Shown here: piece after piece, positions 45,534-58,133 of the stretch
Layout of the letters: each line of letters starts with the position of its first letter
Position numbering within the stretch: position 1 is the first letter of the stretch
From: Nicotiana tabacum
Lineage: Eukaryota; Streptophyta; Magnoliopsida; Solanales; Solanaceae
Assembly (NCBI RefSeq): GCF_000715075.1
Contig: NC_134095.1
Coordinates: 61,748,419-61,812,418, forward strand
DNA: 64,000 nucleotides
Reading direction: 5' to 3'
Made by a program: the position numbers and the translations under genes
Notes under the pieces: generated by a model
The model's input: only the letters and a program-made list of their open reading frames with translations
Databases searched by the model: none
Told to the model about the DNA's origin: nothing

Positions 45534-47998
45534 GTATAACTAGGAATGCATATTGGAAGCCCCCTCTTTTTATGGATACTACTACGATGAATGGAATATG
45601 TGTATGGAAGTGTTTCTTCAGGCTACTGATTTAGACCTATGGATAATTGTCAATCATGGGCCAATTATACCCACTAAACTTGATAGTGATGGAAACAAGA
45701 GTATCAAAAGAGAGGAGGAATATGATACTGAGGATCGTCAAATAATCTAGAAAATGCTAAAATAAATGATCTGCTCTATAAGAATCTTTAAGGAATGTTC
45801 TCTACAAGGTGTCCTCCTACATCTTTACTCATGATATATGGAGGACTCTGGAGGCTGATTATGAAAATGAAAACATTGAGGTTGCCTTGATGGAAATTGA
45901 AAGAAGCAAGACAAAAGAGGAAGTGATCGGAATGATGGCCATAAGTTACTCAACATCTGAAGATGAAGCAAATCAGGTAAGTATCTCTAATCTGAAAGAA
46001 ACCATCCATGCTATATCTAAAAAATAACTAATGGCCATAATATTGACCATGATGAGTGAGATGGATAGGTTAATGTTGGGAATGATTAGTTAGTAAGCAA
46101 CCTTTCACGTGTTAAACTTGATTTTAAAAATCTAGAATCTAACAAAGCAGATCATGAAGGATAGGTCAAGAATCTTAAGAACCAAGTCTTTGAACTCACT
46201 TCTCATAATAAGCAACAAGCTTCTGCTAATGGAAATGGAATAATGAGTGATCTGCAAAACAGTCTTGAAAAGGAAATGAAAGAGCTTAAAGATAGTATGT
46301 GTGACGCTAACTGTACGAATAAAGTATTACAAGAAAACCTTGAAAAGGCAAAGTATGAATTGACTATGCTAAGCAATTGGCATAGATCCTCTGATGCATT
46401 GAATTGGCTAAATGAAAATTGCAGCACTAATAAAATCAGGAATTAGATATTAGAAACATGTACCTAAGTCTGATCCTAAGTATGTATGAATCTCTGATAA
46501 TAAGATGTGAACTCACTGTGGGAAGGTGGGACATTTCAGAGACAATTACCCTGCTTTAGTATATGCTCAGTTCAAAAATAACTTTGGGCTACTTAAACAT
46601 GTGGGGAAAGAATAAAAACCCATAATCACTCCCCCGTTCAAGCTAAATGGATTAAGATAAATAAGAAAAGGACATTTAATACTCTTCCCTTTAGGCAAAA
46701 AGAGATTTGATTAATCCTCTTTCCAACAAAAAGGGACCCAAGCATGTATGGGTTCCCAAGACTAGCTTGTGATTTTTGTTGTAGGATAAAGTGAGAGGAA
46801 ACAATCAGGAGTAGTATCTAGAAAGTGGATCCTCAAGACATATGACTAGTGAAAAGAAGAATTTTCTCTCACTGACAGCCTTCCAAGGAGGGAATTTTTC
46901 CTTTGAAAACTGGAAGAAAGGACGAATAATAGGTATTGGTAAAGTTGGTAAATAATCACTCTCTCATGCTATAGAAGATGTATACTATGTAGTGGGAATC
47001 AAGCATAATCTACTCAGTATCTCTCAAATGTGTGATAAAGGTAATGAGGTAAAGTTTAGTTCCACAATCTGTACTTGTCACTAAGCAAAATACAAATAAA
47101 ATTGTTCTGAAAGGCAAGCGACATAACAATGTCACAAGATATATATTATGTCTCTTCCTCAGAGTGAGAATATATGTTTAAGTATAGTGGAAGATGATCT
47201 ACTACTATGGCATAGAAGACTGAGGCATGTCAGTTTGTCTCAACTCAATAAGTTGGCAAGGATATGGTCCTTGGGTTACCATAAATTGAGTTTGCATCTG
47301 ATAAAGTTTGTGATGAATATGTCAGAGGTAAACATATAAGGTCATCTTTTAAATCTAAGAAAGTTGTTAGTACCTCCCGACCCCTTGAACTTCTCCACAT
47401 GGACTTATATGGACCAATAAGAGTTAAGAGCAGGGGAAGAAAAAAGTATGTGTTTGTGATTATTGATGACTTCTCCAGGTACACATGAACCTTGTTTCTA
47501 GCATCTAATGAAACCTTTAACTGGGAAGTGTTGTTTCATGTATAAGAACATATCATGGAACTAATTTTGAAAACTCTAAATTTCTTGAATTGCATCGAAT
47601 ATAACTTCTCTACACGTAGAACTCCACAACAAAATGGTATTGTGAAAAGAAAGAATAGATATCTGGAAAATATGGGCAGGACCATGCTGATTGCCAGTGG
47701 ACTGCTTGAAAGTTTCTGGGCTGAGGCGGTCAATGCTGCTTGCTACTTGTTAAACAAGTGCATGGTCAGAGCCATTCTTGAGAAGACTACCTATGAGTTT
47801 CTTCAAGGAATAAAGCCCAACATCACTCACCTAAAAGCTTTTAGGTGTAAATATTTTGTGCACGACAATGACAAAGAAGCTCAAGGTAAGTTTGATGACA
47901 GATGTGACGGGGGAGTATTCTTGAGATATTCACCATATAGTAAAGCATACAAAGTATTTAATAAAAGAACTGTTTGTATGGAAAATATTTACAAGTAA
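45534..47998 (+). pseudogene. Decayed Ty1/copia gag to integrase
   Basis: A different but related copia segment. Gag N-terminus at 45553 (FYGYYYDEWNMCMEVFLQAT, then DLDLWIIVNHGPIIPT), shortened gag to 46440 with a coiled-coil-like end, and a broken zinc knuckle near 46506-46550 (THCGKVGHFRDNYP). The protease signature near 46812 reads ESGSSRHM, with E for the catalytic D. A GAG-pre-integrase part is at 47184-47270 (LWHRRLRHVSLSQLNKL) and the integrase core at 47386-47998 (HMDLYGPI). In the core the second catalytic D is Y (RTYHGTNFE) and the third residue E is K (NGIVKRKNR). It ends at KVFNKRT...ENIYK with no RT. Multiple stops; dead. Confidence 0.85.
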
Positions 47999-48241
47999 TA
48001 TGATTATATGCAAGTTATATATAAGTTATATGTTAATTTTAGCTTTTTTATCGAATTAAAAAAATTATATACAACTTGTATATAATTGCAACTTTTCACC
48101 GGATTCTGTGCAACCAAAAATTATATTCAAGATGTAAATAAATTGTAGCTTTTGATGGATTTGTATATATTTTATAAAAAACTTTAGTTAATATTTACAA
48201 ATAGGAAAACTCCGCTAAATCGGGTAAATATTATTTTAATT

Positions 48242-48620
48242 TTGTATATGCACAAAAAGGGGCATTTTGATAAATATCCACTTTTGGGGCTGCCATTAAA
48301 GTTATATCTGCATTGCACAAAAATTTATAGAATTTATCCACTGGGATCTGAAGTTCTTCTACCTTTCCAATGCAACTTCAAAAAATGGATCTTAAGTAGT
48401 TCTATCTCTTCAATGCAACTTCAGAATCAGTATGAAGTTTTTCTATCTTTCCAATGGAACTTCAGAAGAATCGTATTTTAAGTAGTTCTATCGCTTCAAT
48501 GCAACTTCAAAAATCAAATCTTAAGTTCTTCTATCTTTCCAATGCAAATTCAAAAAATTGGTATCTTAAAGTAGTTCTATCTCTTCAATACATTTTCAGA
48601 AATCGGATCTTAAGTTCTGA
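48242..48620. repeat. Degenerate tandem repeat, about 45-60 bp, ~6 copies
   Basis: Units contain GTTCTATC(T/G)CTTCAATGCA followed by ACTTCAGAA and ATCTTAAGT. Unit length and sequence vary, and the open frames across it are repetitive. I see no gene. The flanking 48000-48240 is AT-rich with nothing recognisable. Confidence 0.75.
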
Positions 48621-48830
48621 AACACAAACTTCTCCTTCGAATTTCAACAATCCAACACATGATTCAATATCCAATTCTACTCCAAATGAACTCAATTTTG
48701 AGACACAATTTTTAAATATCATAAAGAACAAACCCTGAATCATCAAATTGTCAAAGCAACAACAAATCTAACAAACTTATTTTGCAACTAGAAGAACCCT
48801 AAGCACAACCTACAATGGTGTTTGCATCTA

Positions 48831-48885
48831 GGAGGAGGAGGAAGAAGAAGAAGAAGAAGAAGAAGAAGAAGAAGAAGAAGAAGAA
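48831..48885. repeat. (GGA/GAA)n microsatellite
   Basis: Four GGA-type units followed by about 14 GAA units. The frames reading poly-Arg or poly-Ser across it are artefacts of the repeat. The bases 48886-49360 hold nothing I can identify. Confidence 0.95.
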
Positions 48886-49360
48886 ACCAAACGCCTCCTA
48901 GATATATAGGACATGAACATAGAGAAGAAGAAGGCAGTAGTGAAGCTCCCAGATACATGAATGAATATAAAAAAGAAGAAAGTAATTGTGAAAAAGAAGA
49001 GAAAAACGTATCTGAAGTTACCCAAAAATTTAATATCGGTTAATTTTTTTTTAAAAAAAGTTGGTATAGGTTAAATAGGATTGATCAAATAAGACACCAC
49101 GTAAATTTTTTATGAAAAAATCCCTTATGACTATATCCTACTATTAATGGACCATGTCTTGACCCAAACTAGGCCAGTCCATAGGCTGGAGCCCAACCCG
49201 CAGAAACCATTCATGAAAATATGGACTTGCACTAGATATTGAGCTTTATGAACTGTGTTTAAGAATAATTAAGCTCCCCAAAGATGTGGGCTGGACTTGT
49301 GAAAAAGTCCGTGGTCACGAGCCTTATCGATCTGTTGCCAAATTTTGGGGAGAAATTAAA

Positions 49361-49755
49361 AAATAGCCAGATTTATAAGTGGTCATTTAAAAATAGTCAC
49401 AGTTTGAAAAGTAATCGAAATTTAGCCACTTTTCATGTAAAGATAAATCTGAACGAAAACACTGTTCAAAATCCGGAAAATACTCCAGGTTAATTTACTG
49501 GAGTTCCAGTATAATATACCGGTCCAACATAATATACTGGAATTTGGAGCACCGGTGCTCCAGTCTCCAGTATATTATACTGGAGCCAACAAAGTATACC
49601 GATCCAGCATAATATGCTGAAAGTTCATACACAGGTGCACGGAACTCCAGTATATTATGCTGGACCGGTCTCTGTTGCAGCAAAATAGTGGCTATTTTTC
49701 AATAACTTGATAAATGCTGGCTATTTTTAAATGATCAGTACGAAAACTGGCTAGA
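49361..49755. mobile_element. MITE-like inverted-repeat element
   Basis: The ends are inverted copies: AAATAGCCAGATTTATAAGT then GGTCATTTAAAAATAGTC on the left, and on the right the reverse complement begins CTAGCCAGTTTTCGTACTG then ATCATTTAAAAATAGCC. The core (49494-49672) is full of nested palindromes such as CCAGTATATTATACTGG. No coding capacity. Exact ends and target duplication are not resolved. Confidence 0.7.
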
Positions 49756-50690
49756 CCGTACTATTTTAACCAAATTTTGTTATTATAAATCTAGCTTCAG
49801 TGTATTGATCAAACTAACAAACATGCAACTTTATGTTCCACAAGCATATTTCTTAATTTCAATAAATACAATATTCATCTCAAATTGTTTTAAATAGGAC
49901 AAGTCGGTACAAAAAATATTTCACATTCATACAAGAGCCCCGGGAGATAAAGGATTAGAAATCCCTTTTTAGTTGTAAGGTCTTTCCTTTTTCTATTTGT
50001 ATGTATAATAATAAAATCAGATTTCATTAAAATTAATTGGACTGCTCATTGCTCCCCGTGAGCATGATTAGCTTGTAACGCATCTAAAGGCAAAAAGATT
50101 AACTTTGTCCTAATAAAAAGTCCAAAGCACTTAGATCTTTTCTAAAGCCAGTTGTCACACGTGTGGCATTAATCATTTTAAGCACTAATACCATTCCTCT
50201 ATGCAATCATTCACTCCATTCTTCTGCTTAATTAATAATATAAACCTTCCCCTTTCCAATATTAAATATTAAACACCCGCCACTATCCTATATCACTCAA
50301 CAGAAAACAGGGAGAAAAGTTTCGTCCCTGATGAACCCAAAATGATAAAATTGTTTTTGGGCAATAATTAATTTGGCCAAAATAAATTAATCAGCGGAAA
50401 CGAATATATAGAAGGTATCAAACAACTCTGAGAGTGAAATAGTAAATACATAAATATCTCGTAAAGATTAAACGTCCCCTTCTTCTAATGCAACGGATGA
50501 AATCAGTTCTCTCTTTAAACATTAAGAAAAAAGTTGAATCGCTAAAATGGGCTTCTTGAAAAAGAGACTGCTTTAGGTGGGTCAGCCCGCTCGTGCGATC
50601 ATGAGAGGTTAGGCCCATACTCTTACCTGTTGGCCCACAAAGAAAACAACACTCAACAAATATAGTTTGTGTCAATTATATTTGTATTTA

Positions 50691-51354
50691 GGGATGTTCA
50701 TTGTTCGGTTTGGATCGGTTTTTTTCTAAAAAAAAAACCAAATCATGTAAATCGGTTTTTCAAATATTAGAACCAAACCAAACCAATTAAGTCGGATTTT
50801 TCTTGATTTGGTTTATGTCGGTTTTCCGATTTTTTCGGTTATTTGTCGGTTTTTTCTTAAATATAAGACATACACTACCAAACACATATTTCGGCGACCA
50901 CATTTTCAACGTAACACTATCAAATCAATTGCCCTTTGAGAATCGATTATTTTCCAACATATATTGATGATAACTGAATCAAATAGTGATGAATAATTTA
51001 AGGACTCGATTAAAAATATATTATTTTTAACATGAAATAGATTCTTACACTTAACAAAAGAAAACTACCAATCAAACTAGAATGCAAAGGTAAAGACCTG
51101 TACTAAAAGTGCAAACGATTAACATTTACTATAAATTTTTTGAAATTTTGTATAAAAGAATACATATATATAGATGTAATAATAAATTTGAAATAGCTAC
51201 TCCTATATTCGGTTTGGTTCGTTTTTCTTATTAAAACCAAAACCAAACCAAATTTGATCGGTTTCTAGGTTTCAAAACCAAAACTAAACCAAACTAAAAA
51301 GTATCAGTTTTTTTGGTCGGTTTGGTTTGGTTTTCGGATTTTTATGAACACCCC
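50691..51354. mobile_element. MITE-like repeat rich in CGGTTTGGTTT
   Basis: It begins GGGATGTTCAT and ends with the near inverse ATGAACACCCC, with CGGTTTGGTTTGG and CCAAACCAAACC motifs clustered at both ends and an AT-rich middle. This fits a common plant inverted-repeat family. A convincing target duplication is not seen. No gene in 49756-50690 either, apart from a G-box palindrome CACACGTGTG at 50156-50165. Confidence 0.55.
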
Positions 51355-52833
51355 TATTCGTATGCAACGAAAATAAAATGCTTTTGCGGAGAGTCAAACT
51401 TAAGACCTCCTCTAATTAAGTGGATACTCGAACCAAGTGAGCTATCAGAGCTTGTTGCTCTCTTATTTAAGTTCAAAATAATTAATCTCTTATTTTTCAT
51501 GGGTTTGCTATAAAATTCAAATATAACTACGATGGTAAATTTACTAAAAATATAGCTACGAATAATAAATAAAATATAGTATATATTTGATGTGTCACGT
51601 CATTTTTCCAACAAAAGAATTGGAAAGAAAGGAGGGTACTGTTACAATACCACTGTAAGATTGGTGAGAATGGGTAAATGGTATATTTGCTAAAACTTAT
51701 GGTATTTCCTTCTCTAATGTCAAAGGACATAATAATAAATATTTTTATATTAGAATAATTTGTTTGACCTTATTATGTATATGTACTCAATATAATTTCT
51801 CGATAAGGAGGCCATGTTACCATATAGCTCCGCTTTTAGTTCCAAGATTTGTAAGGAGGCCATGTTTTGTAAAATTAACATACAAAAAAATTGTCACGTA
51901 CAATTTTCTCGAGCCACTGAAGGGCGCTATATACACTTCCGATCAGCGACTGAACCAAAATTTTTACTAAGAGGTGTCAAAATATAAAAAAATAGATATA
52001 CCGAATAATCTAGAAAAGTCACCGTATAGTAAATATACATAAAACAGAAAAAATTATCTAGTAATACAATGTAATTTTCTGATAAAAAAGTATCGATTGA
52101 CATTGAATGTGGCTCCGCCACTGCTTCCAATAGGTTTTTGCTAAAGTTGCAGATATTTGAAGGGTAAATAGTTAGTGGATGATTGTGACCGGGGGAGTGA
52201 GGTGGTTAATTAGGACAGTCAGATGATGCATAAACTGAATGATTGCGTTAATTAAGAACCTTTTATTCTAAATTAAAATCGTGACCTCTAAGTTAGCTTT
52301 TTGAGATTAATCCACATTAAACGTTGTCCAGCCGACAATCAATCACTAATCTTTTGTAAAAATTTGTAAACTTTTTTTTTTTTTGAATGAGAATCAAACT
52401 AATATAATAAATTTTAGTAGGAAGCAATTCACTTTTAATGAATTCATATGTGATAATCTAAATTAATCGTGCCAACGAGTACTGAATAAGATATTGTCGA
52501 ATTCTTACTATACTCGTTCTTTTACTAACTCATGGTTATTTCCATCACTCTCAAAAAAAATAAAAATATCCATGTATAATTTTCTTCTTTTGCTTTTCCC
52601 TTTCCGTTATCTTTTTTCCCCCCCTTCTTTTTCAGCTAAGTTGCGTTGAAATAATAATGTTCAATCTCAATCCTTAGTTGGCCTAATAGGAGACCCTAAG
52701 TAAAGGCATCTTCGTTAGGTCCATTCACGGGTAACCCTATCATTGCTCCAATACTAAATTGAATAAACAACTATAAATAAAGGGAATTTTTCAAAAAAAA
52801 AAAGAAAGGAATTATCTCTGCCTTCTCCTTTCT
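51355..52833. other. Upstream region of the LAX gene
   Basis: AT-rich with no frame or repeat I can support. A pyrimidine-rich run lies at 52580-52640. Regulatory sites for auxin response cannot be judged by eye. Confidence 0.5.
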
Positions 52834-52848
52834 ATTTATATATATAAT
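52834..52848 (+). promoter_or_regulatory. TATA box of the LAX gene
   Basis: ATTTATATATATAAT about 70 bp before the start codon, after a C/T-rich stretch, with a short leader that has no upstream ATG after the box. Confidence 0.65.
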
Positions 52849-52914
52849 TAATAACCAGGGAAAATCTCATTCCATTCTTGTTACTTCACAAGTCTCACCC
52901 CACAGTCCAGAGCC

Positions 52915-55900
52915 ATGGCTTCTGAGAAAGTTGAGACTGTTATTGCTGGAAACTACTTGGAAATGGAGAGAGAAGGAGAAGAAGCCAATTCCAATAACTC
53001 TGTCAAAAGCAAATTATCGAATTTTTTCTGGCATGGTGGCTCTGTTTATGATGCATGGTTTAGCTGTTCTTCTAACCAGGTTTTTTTTAATGTTATTTTT
53101 ATTGTTTAACAAATTTATCACGCATTCAGAATTTAAAATTTTCGGTTTTGATGATGAAAAATTAAAATTAGGTTGCTCAAGTGCTACTTACACTGCCATA
53201 TTCATTTTCACAACTGGGAATGATGTCTGGAATTATTTTCCAACTCTTCTATGGGTTGATGGGAAGCTGGACTGCTTATCTTATAAGTGTTCTCTACGTC
53301 GAGTACAGAACTAGAAAGGAACGAGAAAAAGTTGACTTCAGAAACCATGTAATTCAGGTAATTTTATTTTTCATATTTGTTACTGCTTATTGTTATTGCT
53401 TTCCCTTAATTTTCTGGTTATTACGTTGCTGATGTTGTATCTCTTTCTTTCTTGCTTACTCTGATATTACTGTGCCACATTCTCTTTTCATCTTCTTTAG
53501 CCAAGGGTCTATCGGAAACAGCCTCCCTACTCATTTGGAGTAGGGATAAGGTCTGCGTACACACTACCCTCCCCATACTCCACTTGTGGGATTCCACTGG
53601 GTTGTTGTTGTATATTCGTAAGATGAAATTTTTATTTATAAATATACTTGAATTTACTGGTCCGATAATCTTAGATTTGCATCAATTCATTTAAAGAGAA
53701 TTATTTTTCTTTGGATTTTCCAGTTGTCCTTCTTCCTTTCTATATATCTTCATATCTGACTTTTGCAGTGGTTTGAAGTTCTTGACGGACTACTAGGAAA
53801 GCATTGGAGGAATATTGGTCTCTTTTTTAACTGCACTTTTCTTCTATTTGGATCAGTCATTCAGCTAATTGCATGTGCAAGGTAATCAATCAGACAATTT
53901 TACTAGTATTTTCCATGGGGTTTCTCAATATTGTGAAATAATGATTTATATATGTCATGTTCAAATTAAGATTTGATCAAAGTAAATGGATAAATAATCA
54001 GATGTAGTATTTCTTTAATTTAAATAGAAATGGTATAATAAAATATTCTTATTTAATCGTTTTTTTTTCCTGATTGATTGCAGTAACATATATTATATTA
54101 ATGACAATCTTGATAAGAGAACTTGGACTTATATATTTGGAGCCTGTTGTGCTACAACTGTGTTCATTCCTTCATTCCACAACTACAGAATTTGGTCATT
54201 TATAGGCCTTCTCATGACAAGTTACACTGCATGGTATCTTACCATAGCTTCTCTTCTCAATGGACAGGTATTTTAAAATGTTTTTTTCCTTTTAATTATT
54301 TTTATTAACAAAAAGGTCATACTAATTAATACTCCCTTCGGTCCACTTTAATTAATATTTGACCTTTTTTATTTGGTCCACAATATTTGATTTTTTTCAG
54401 ATATCAAGAAGGAATTAACTTCTTTTTTTCAAAGTTGTCCTTGGAGTACGAAGCCTAAGAGTATTTATTGTATTTTCAATAAATAAATTAAGGTTAATAT
54501 GATCAATTTTTATTGTTAATTAATACCAGAAGAATCTCTTAATATATATGAAACCAACAAAAAAAAAATCAATTAAAGTGATAACTATTTGAGTGTCTGC
54601 AGGCAAAGTTTTGACCATTTTCAACACCTAAAATAAAAAGCGTATTCTTTTAGAACAACAAAGTAGACTACAAATATTATAATTTATTAAAAGAATACAA
54701 GAAGATGAAGGGCTTTAGATATACGAAATCATTAAAAACTAGATAAGTTCTAGTTTAAATTACAAGACTTTGGATTTGAGATAGAAAAAGTAATATATAT
54801 AAAGTTTTTTGTTTTTTTTTTTCCTCCCATGCGAAGCACAAAAGTTTAGTTTTGGCTTGATTTAGTATTTACCATTTAATATTAGAACGGCATTTGATTA
54901 GTACTTGCTTTTCTTTTACTAATAATAATTTTATTGATTGTGACATGTCAAAGGTTGAGGGAGTGAAGCACTCAGGACCAACCACAATGGTTCTCTACTT
55001 CACTGGTGCTACAAACATTCTTTATACCTTTGGTGGCCATGCTGTCACGGTGTGAGTATTTAATATTTGATATACTTCCTCTATTTGTCCTAATTTTCTT
55101 TTTACTCAGCCCAGAAAAAATATTATATTTTTTATTTAAAAATAATTTAATTTTAAAATTTTTAATTACACTTAATAAGATGATCTATAACCATATAATT
55201 TTTTGCTGACTTGATTTAGACTACAAGTTTCAAAAGTTTTTCCTTATTAAATTCTATGTCCAGTAAAATACCGCCATATATATAAATTAAAAAGGGCAAA
55301 AGTATATGTTAGCAATTAACAAGTGGATAAATATTATAATATATATGTATGTTACCCTATAACATTCTTTTGTTTGTCTCAGTAAAGACATAACACATGC
55401 TTATAATTATTTAGCTAGATATCCCTTTCCCAGTAATGGGAGCATGTTTCCTGAAAACCTGGTGCCTGTTTTCTTATCCTATATATATAAAAGAAAATTT
55501 ACATATGGGAAAAACTGTTATGTTATTTCTTCATACCAGATCAGTAATGGAATTATAGTCAGAAATTGGTTATGTGGACTCAAAATCTTCAGAAAATCAA
55601 AAGCAATTTGGCTGAACAGACGAGAATCCATGGAATTTAATAATCACTTGCATTCCAATTTTCCAAAAATATACTATAAAAAAATAAGAAAATTGCAAAA
55701 AGAATAGTCAATAAAGTCTTTCTTTTTATAACATTTTCTTGAAATATAAGATATTTTCTGTAAGAAAGTAAATTTATATATGTATCAATGTATGTAGGAG
55801 AACTGGAGAAGGTATAACATATATAGGGGCGGGACGGCAGAACAGTAGTAGTTTATTACTCCACTTACCTTTTTTTGTGTAATATATATAGGGAGATAAT

Positions 55901-56733
55901 GCACGCAATGTGGAAGCCACAGAAGTTTAAGCTTATATATTTGATGGCAACAATTTATGTGCTAACACTGACACTGCCATCAGCAAGTGCCGTCTATTGG
56001 GCTTTTGGAGATGCACTTCTCACCCACTCCAATGCTTTGGCTTTGTTACCAAGGACTAGATTTCGAGACGCTGCTGTTGTTCTCATGCTTATTCATCAGG
56101 TCAATACCAATTTTCATTCTCTTTTTTCTGATTAGTAAATATTAATTAATGCTAAATTAATTAATGTGTGCGCGCGCGCATGCAGTTTATTACATTTGGA
56201 TTTGCATGTACCCCTTTGTACTTTGTATGGGAGAAATTCATCAGAGTACATGACACAAAGAGCTTGTTCAAGAGAGCAATGGCAAGACTCCCTGTGGTTA
56301 TTCCAATATGGTTCTTGGCAATTGTTTTCCCCTTCTTCGGTCCCATTAATTCTACTGTTGGATCTCTTCTTGTTAGCTTCACTGTCTACATTATTCCTGC
56401 CTTGGCACACATGGTTACTTTTGCTTCTCCATCCGCTAGAGAGGTACAAATATCACAAACAAATATACTCTTTCTCTTAATTCAATTATGTTTTTATTCA
56501 CATTAATTATTTGGATTTTCTTTTTTGTTGGTTGACAGAATGCTGTGGAGCAACCACCATCATTCTTGGGAAGGTGGGTTGGATTGTATTGTACCAACAT
56601 ATTTGTGGTGGCATGGGTCTTCATTGTTGGTTTTGGATTTGGAGGGTGGGCAAGCATGGTCAATTTTGTACATCAAATTAACACTTTTGGCCTCTTCACT
56701 AAGTGTTATCAATGCCCTCCACATAAGGCTTGA
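52915..56733 (+). CDS. LAX3: Auxin influx carrier, AUX1/LAX family, LAX3-like
   Basis: Proton-coupled auxin (IAA) uptake carrier of the AAAP family in the plasma membrane; LAX3 in Arabidopsis supports lateral-root emergence. Eight exons fit GT-AG: 52915-53079, 53172-53357, 53769-53881, 54084-54267, 54954-55051, 55892-56099, 56186-56443, 56539-56733. They sum to 1407 nt, 468 residues, the usual length. Motifs: N-terminal ETVIAGNYLEMEREGEE, then KSKLSNFFWHGGSVYDAWF, the LTLPYSFSQLGMMSG helix, NHVIQWFEVLDGLLGKHW, CASNIYYINDNLDKRTW, FIPSFHNYRIWSF, VEGVKHSGPTTMV, FGGHAVTVEIMHAMWKPQ, FITFGFACTPLYFVWEK and GFGFGGWASM. About ten to eleven membrane helices. The short end KCYQCPPHKA is typical of the LAX3 branch. 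The ATG follows GCC and opens the family's standard N-terminus. All exon joins keep frame and no stop is seen, so it is probably functional. No neighbouring host gene is visible. Confidence 0.95.
53500..53612 (+). mobile_element. Truncated Au-like SINE in LAX intron 2
   Basis: GCCAAGGGTCTATCGGAAAC, then AAGGTCTGCGTACACACTAC, CACTTGTGGGATT and the terminal GTTGTTGTTGTA match the 3' part of Au-type SINEs common in Solanaceae. The tRNA-like head with A and B boxes is missing. It sits between exon 2 and exon 3, away from the splice sites. Confidence 0.75.
54329..54595. mobile_element. Possible Stowaway-like MITE in LAX intron 4
   Basis: Starts ATACTCCCTTCGGTCCACTT TAATTAATATT, the typical Stowaway-type end. 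The partner near 54568 (TCAATTAAAGTG) is a weak inverse match. A similar TTCCTCTATTTGTCC start is in intron 5 at 55076. Ends are not certain. Confidence 0.4.
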
Positions 56734-58130
56734 GTAGGATAATATATTACTAGTATTAAACTAAGGAAGTAAAACAAAATTACATATGACGTGTGTAAAA
56801 AGATTTGGCAGTTTGCAATCACTTTTTCCCCCTCACTTTAATTTTCATTTTATTTTCTTGTAAGAGTCCTTTTATTAACTTGAGTGCTAGTGGCTTTTCT
56901 TTTTTCTGTTTTTGTTTTCTTCTAAAAATATTGTAATGGCCTTTCCTTTTTTTTGGGGCTTTATGTGATGTGGATGATTGGTAATATACACTACTTTTCC
57001 TTGCTCCTTAATTTGCTTTTTATTTACAGTGGTTACATTACGTACCCTCTCTGTCAAAAGGATAAATGGAAGGAAATTTGAACTTTTCTAGAGAGGTCGC
57101 TTGGTTGCGCGGATAAGAATATTAATCCCGGGATAGAATTTTGATTATGGGTATTATTAATTAGATTCCTAATAAATTTTATATCAAAATAATAAAATTA
57201 GCTATTCTACATGAAAGATGAGATAGTTAATTTTGATGGAATAATCCAAACCGTAACATATCTTTCATCTATCCCACAATTAAACCAAACGTGAAACGAT
57301 CTCACAGTTTGACCTTGATATAAAGCAGCTTAAATCCATTTTTACTTTTAAAGTCTTTTCTTTTTATATATATACAACAAATTGGGCAGACTTCTTAGTC
57401 ATAAATATCCAAATACATTTACAGCACTTCATTATTCGACCTAAGGCTATGAAGCTTTGTGGTTTAAAATGGTTAATATGCATGCTAGTGGTACTATCAC
57501 ATTCTAAGTTCTATCACATTTGTTGTTCGCTTTAGTCCAACAAATCTCACATTATTGTCTTTTGGGTCATGACATATCTAAGCTTAAAAGTGTGCACACC
57601 ACCCTTAGTTTGCCACTCTTTTTCTTTGACCCACCCTTACATATACTCGGATTTAGTGTTCTCACTGTGGTTTGCTTCATTATAGTGTACTATAAAAATC
57701 TGATTCTGATACCATATATGTATTGTCCGCTTTGATCCGATAAACTTCACATATTATTCTTTGAGCTACGTCCCCAGATCAAGCCCAAAGGCACACTTAT
57801 TATGTGAATATATGCTTTGTCTTATATATTACTTCAATTTTCTTCTCGACATTAGATTTGCCTAATATGTCATATGCATGCACCTATTCGATCTGATGCT
57901 TGCAAACTTCGAAGCTTGTTCGTTTTTTTCTTTGATCCGTCCTCGTCAATTCACCATCTATCATGAGTTCACAGGTACATTATGAAGATATGTCTCAAAA
58001 ATATGAAAATGCACATTGATAAAAATAATTGTCAAAATTCATCACATACAATTAACTGAATCCGTTATATACTCTCACCAAGAAAATGAGTTAATTTCAT
58101 ATTTAATTTTCACTAATTAATTCAGAAAGG
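56734..58130. other. LAX 3' region and intergenic DNA
   Basis: The 3' UTR should lie in the first 250 bp, which has T-rich tracts and TTGTAA but no clear AATAAA. From 57515 to 57870 there are two or three diverged copies of a unit with GTCCGCTTT(A/G)(G/A)TCC, CTCACATTATT and AAGCCCAAAGGCACAC. No gene is seen. Confidence 0.5.
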
Positions 58131-58133
58131 AGA
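58131..58133. repeat. Target-site duplication AGA (CACTA element)
   Basis: AGA before the left end and again at 58717-58719 after the right end; CACTA elements make 3-bp duplications. Confidence 0.7.

Noticed and set aside
48822..49043. Arg-rich or Ser-rich protein
   Set aside because: Read-through of a GAA microsatellite.
50156..50165. G-box palindrome CACACGTGTG as a LAX promoter element
   Set aside because: It is 2.7 kb upstream with other repeats between; too short and too far to claim.
50679..51363. TATTTGTAT/TATTCGTAT as a 9-bp Mutator-type target duplication of the GGTTTGG repeat
   Set aside because: One mismatch, and the ends would have to be set 3 bp outside the inverted repeat on one side; not convincing.
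56700..56733. LAX gene looks truncated at KCYQCPPHKA
   Set aside because: LAX1/LAX2-type proteins have longer tails, but the LAX3 branch ends this way, so the stop is natural.
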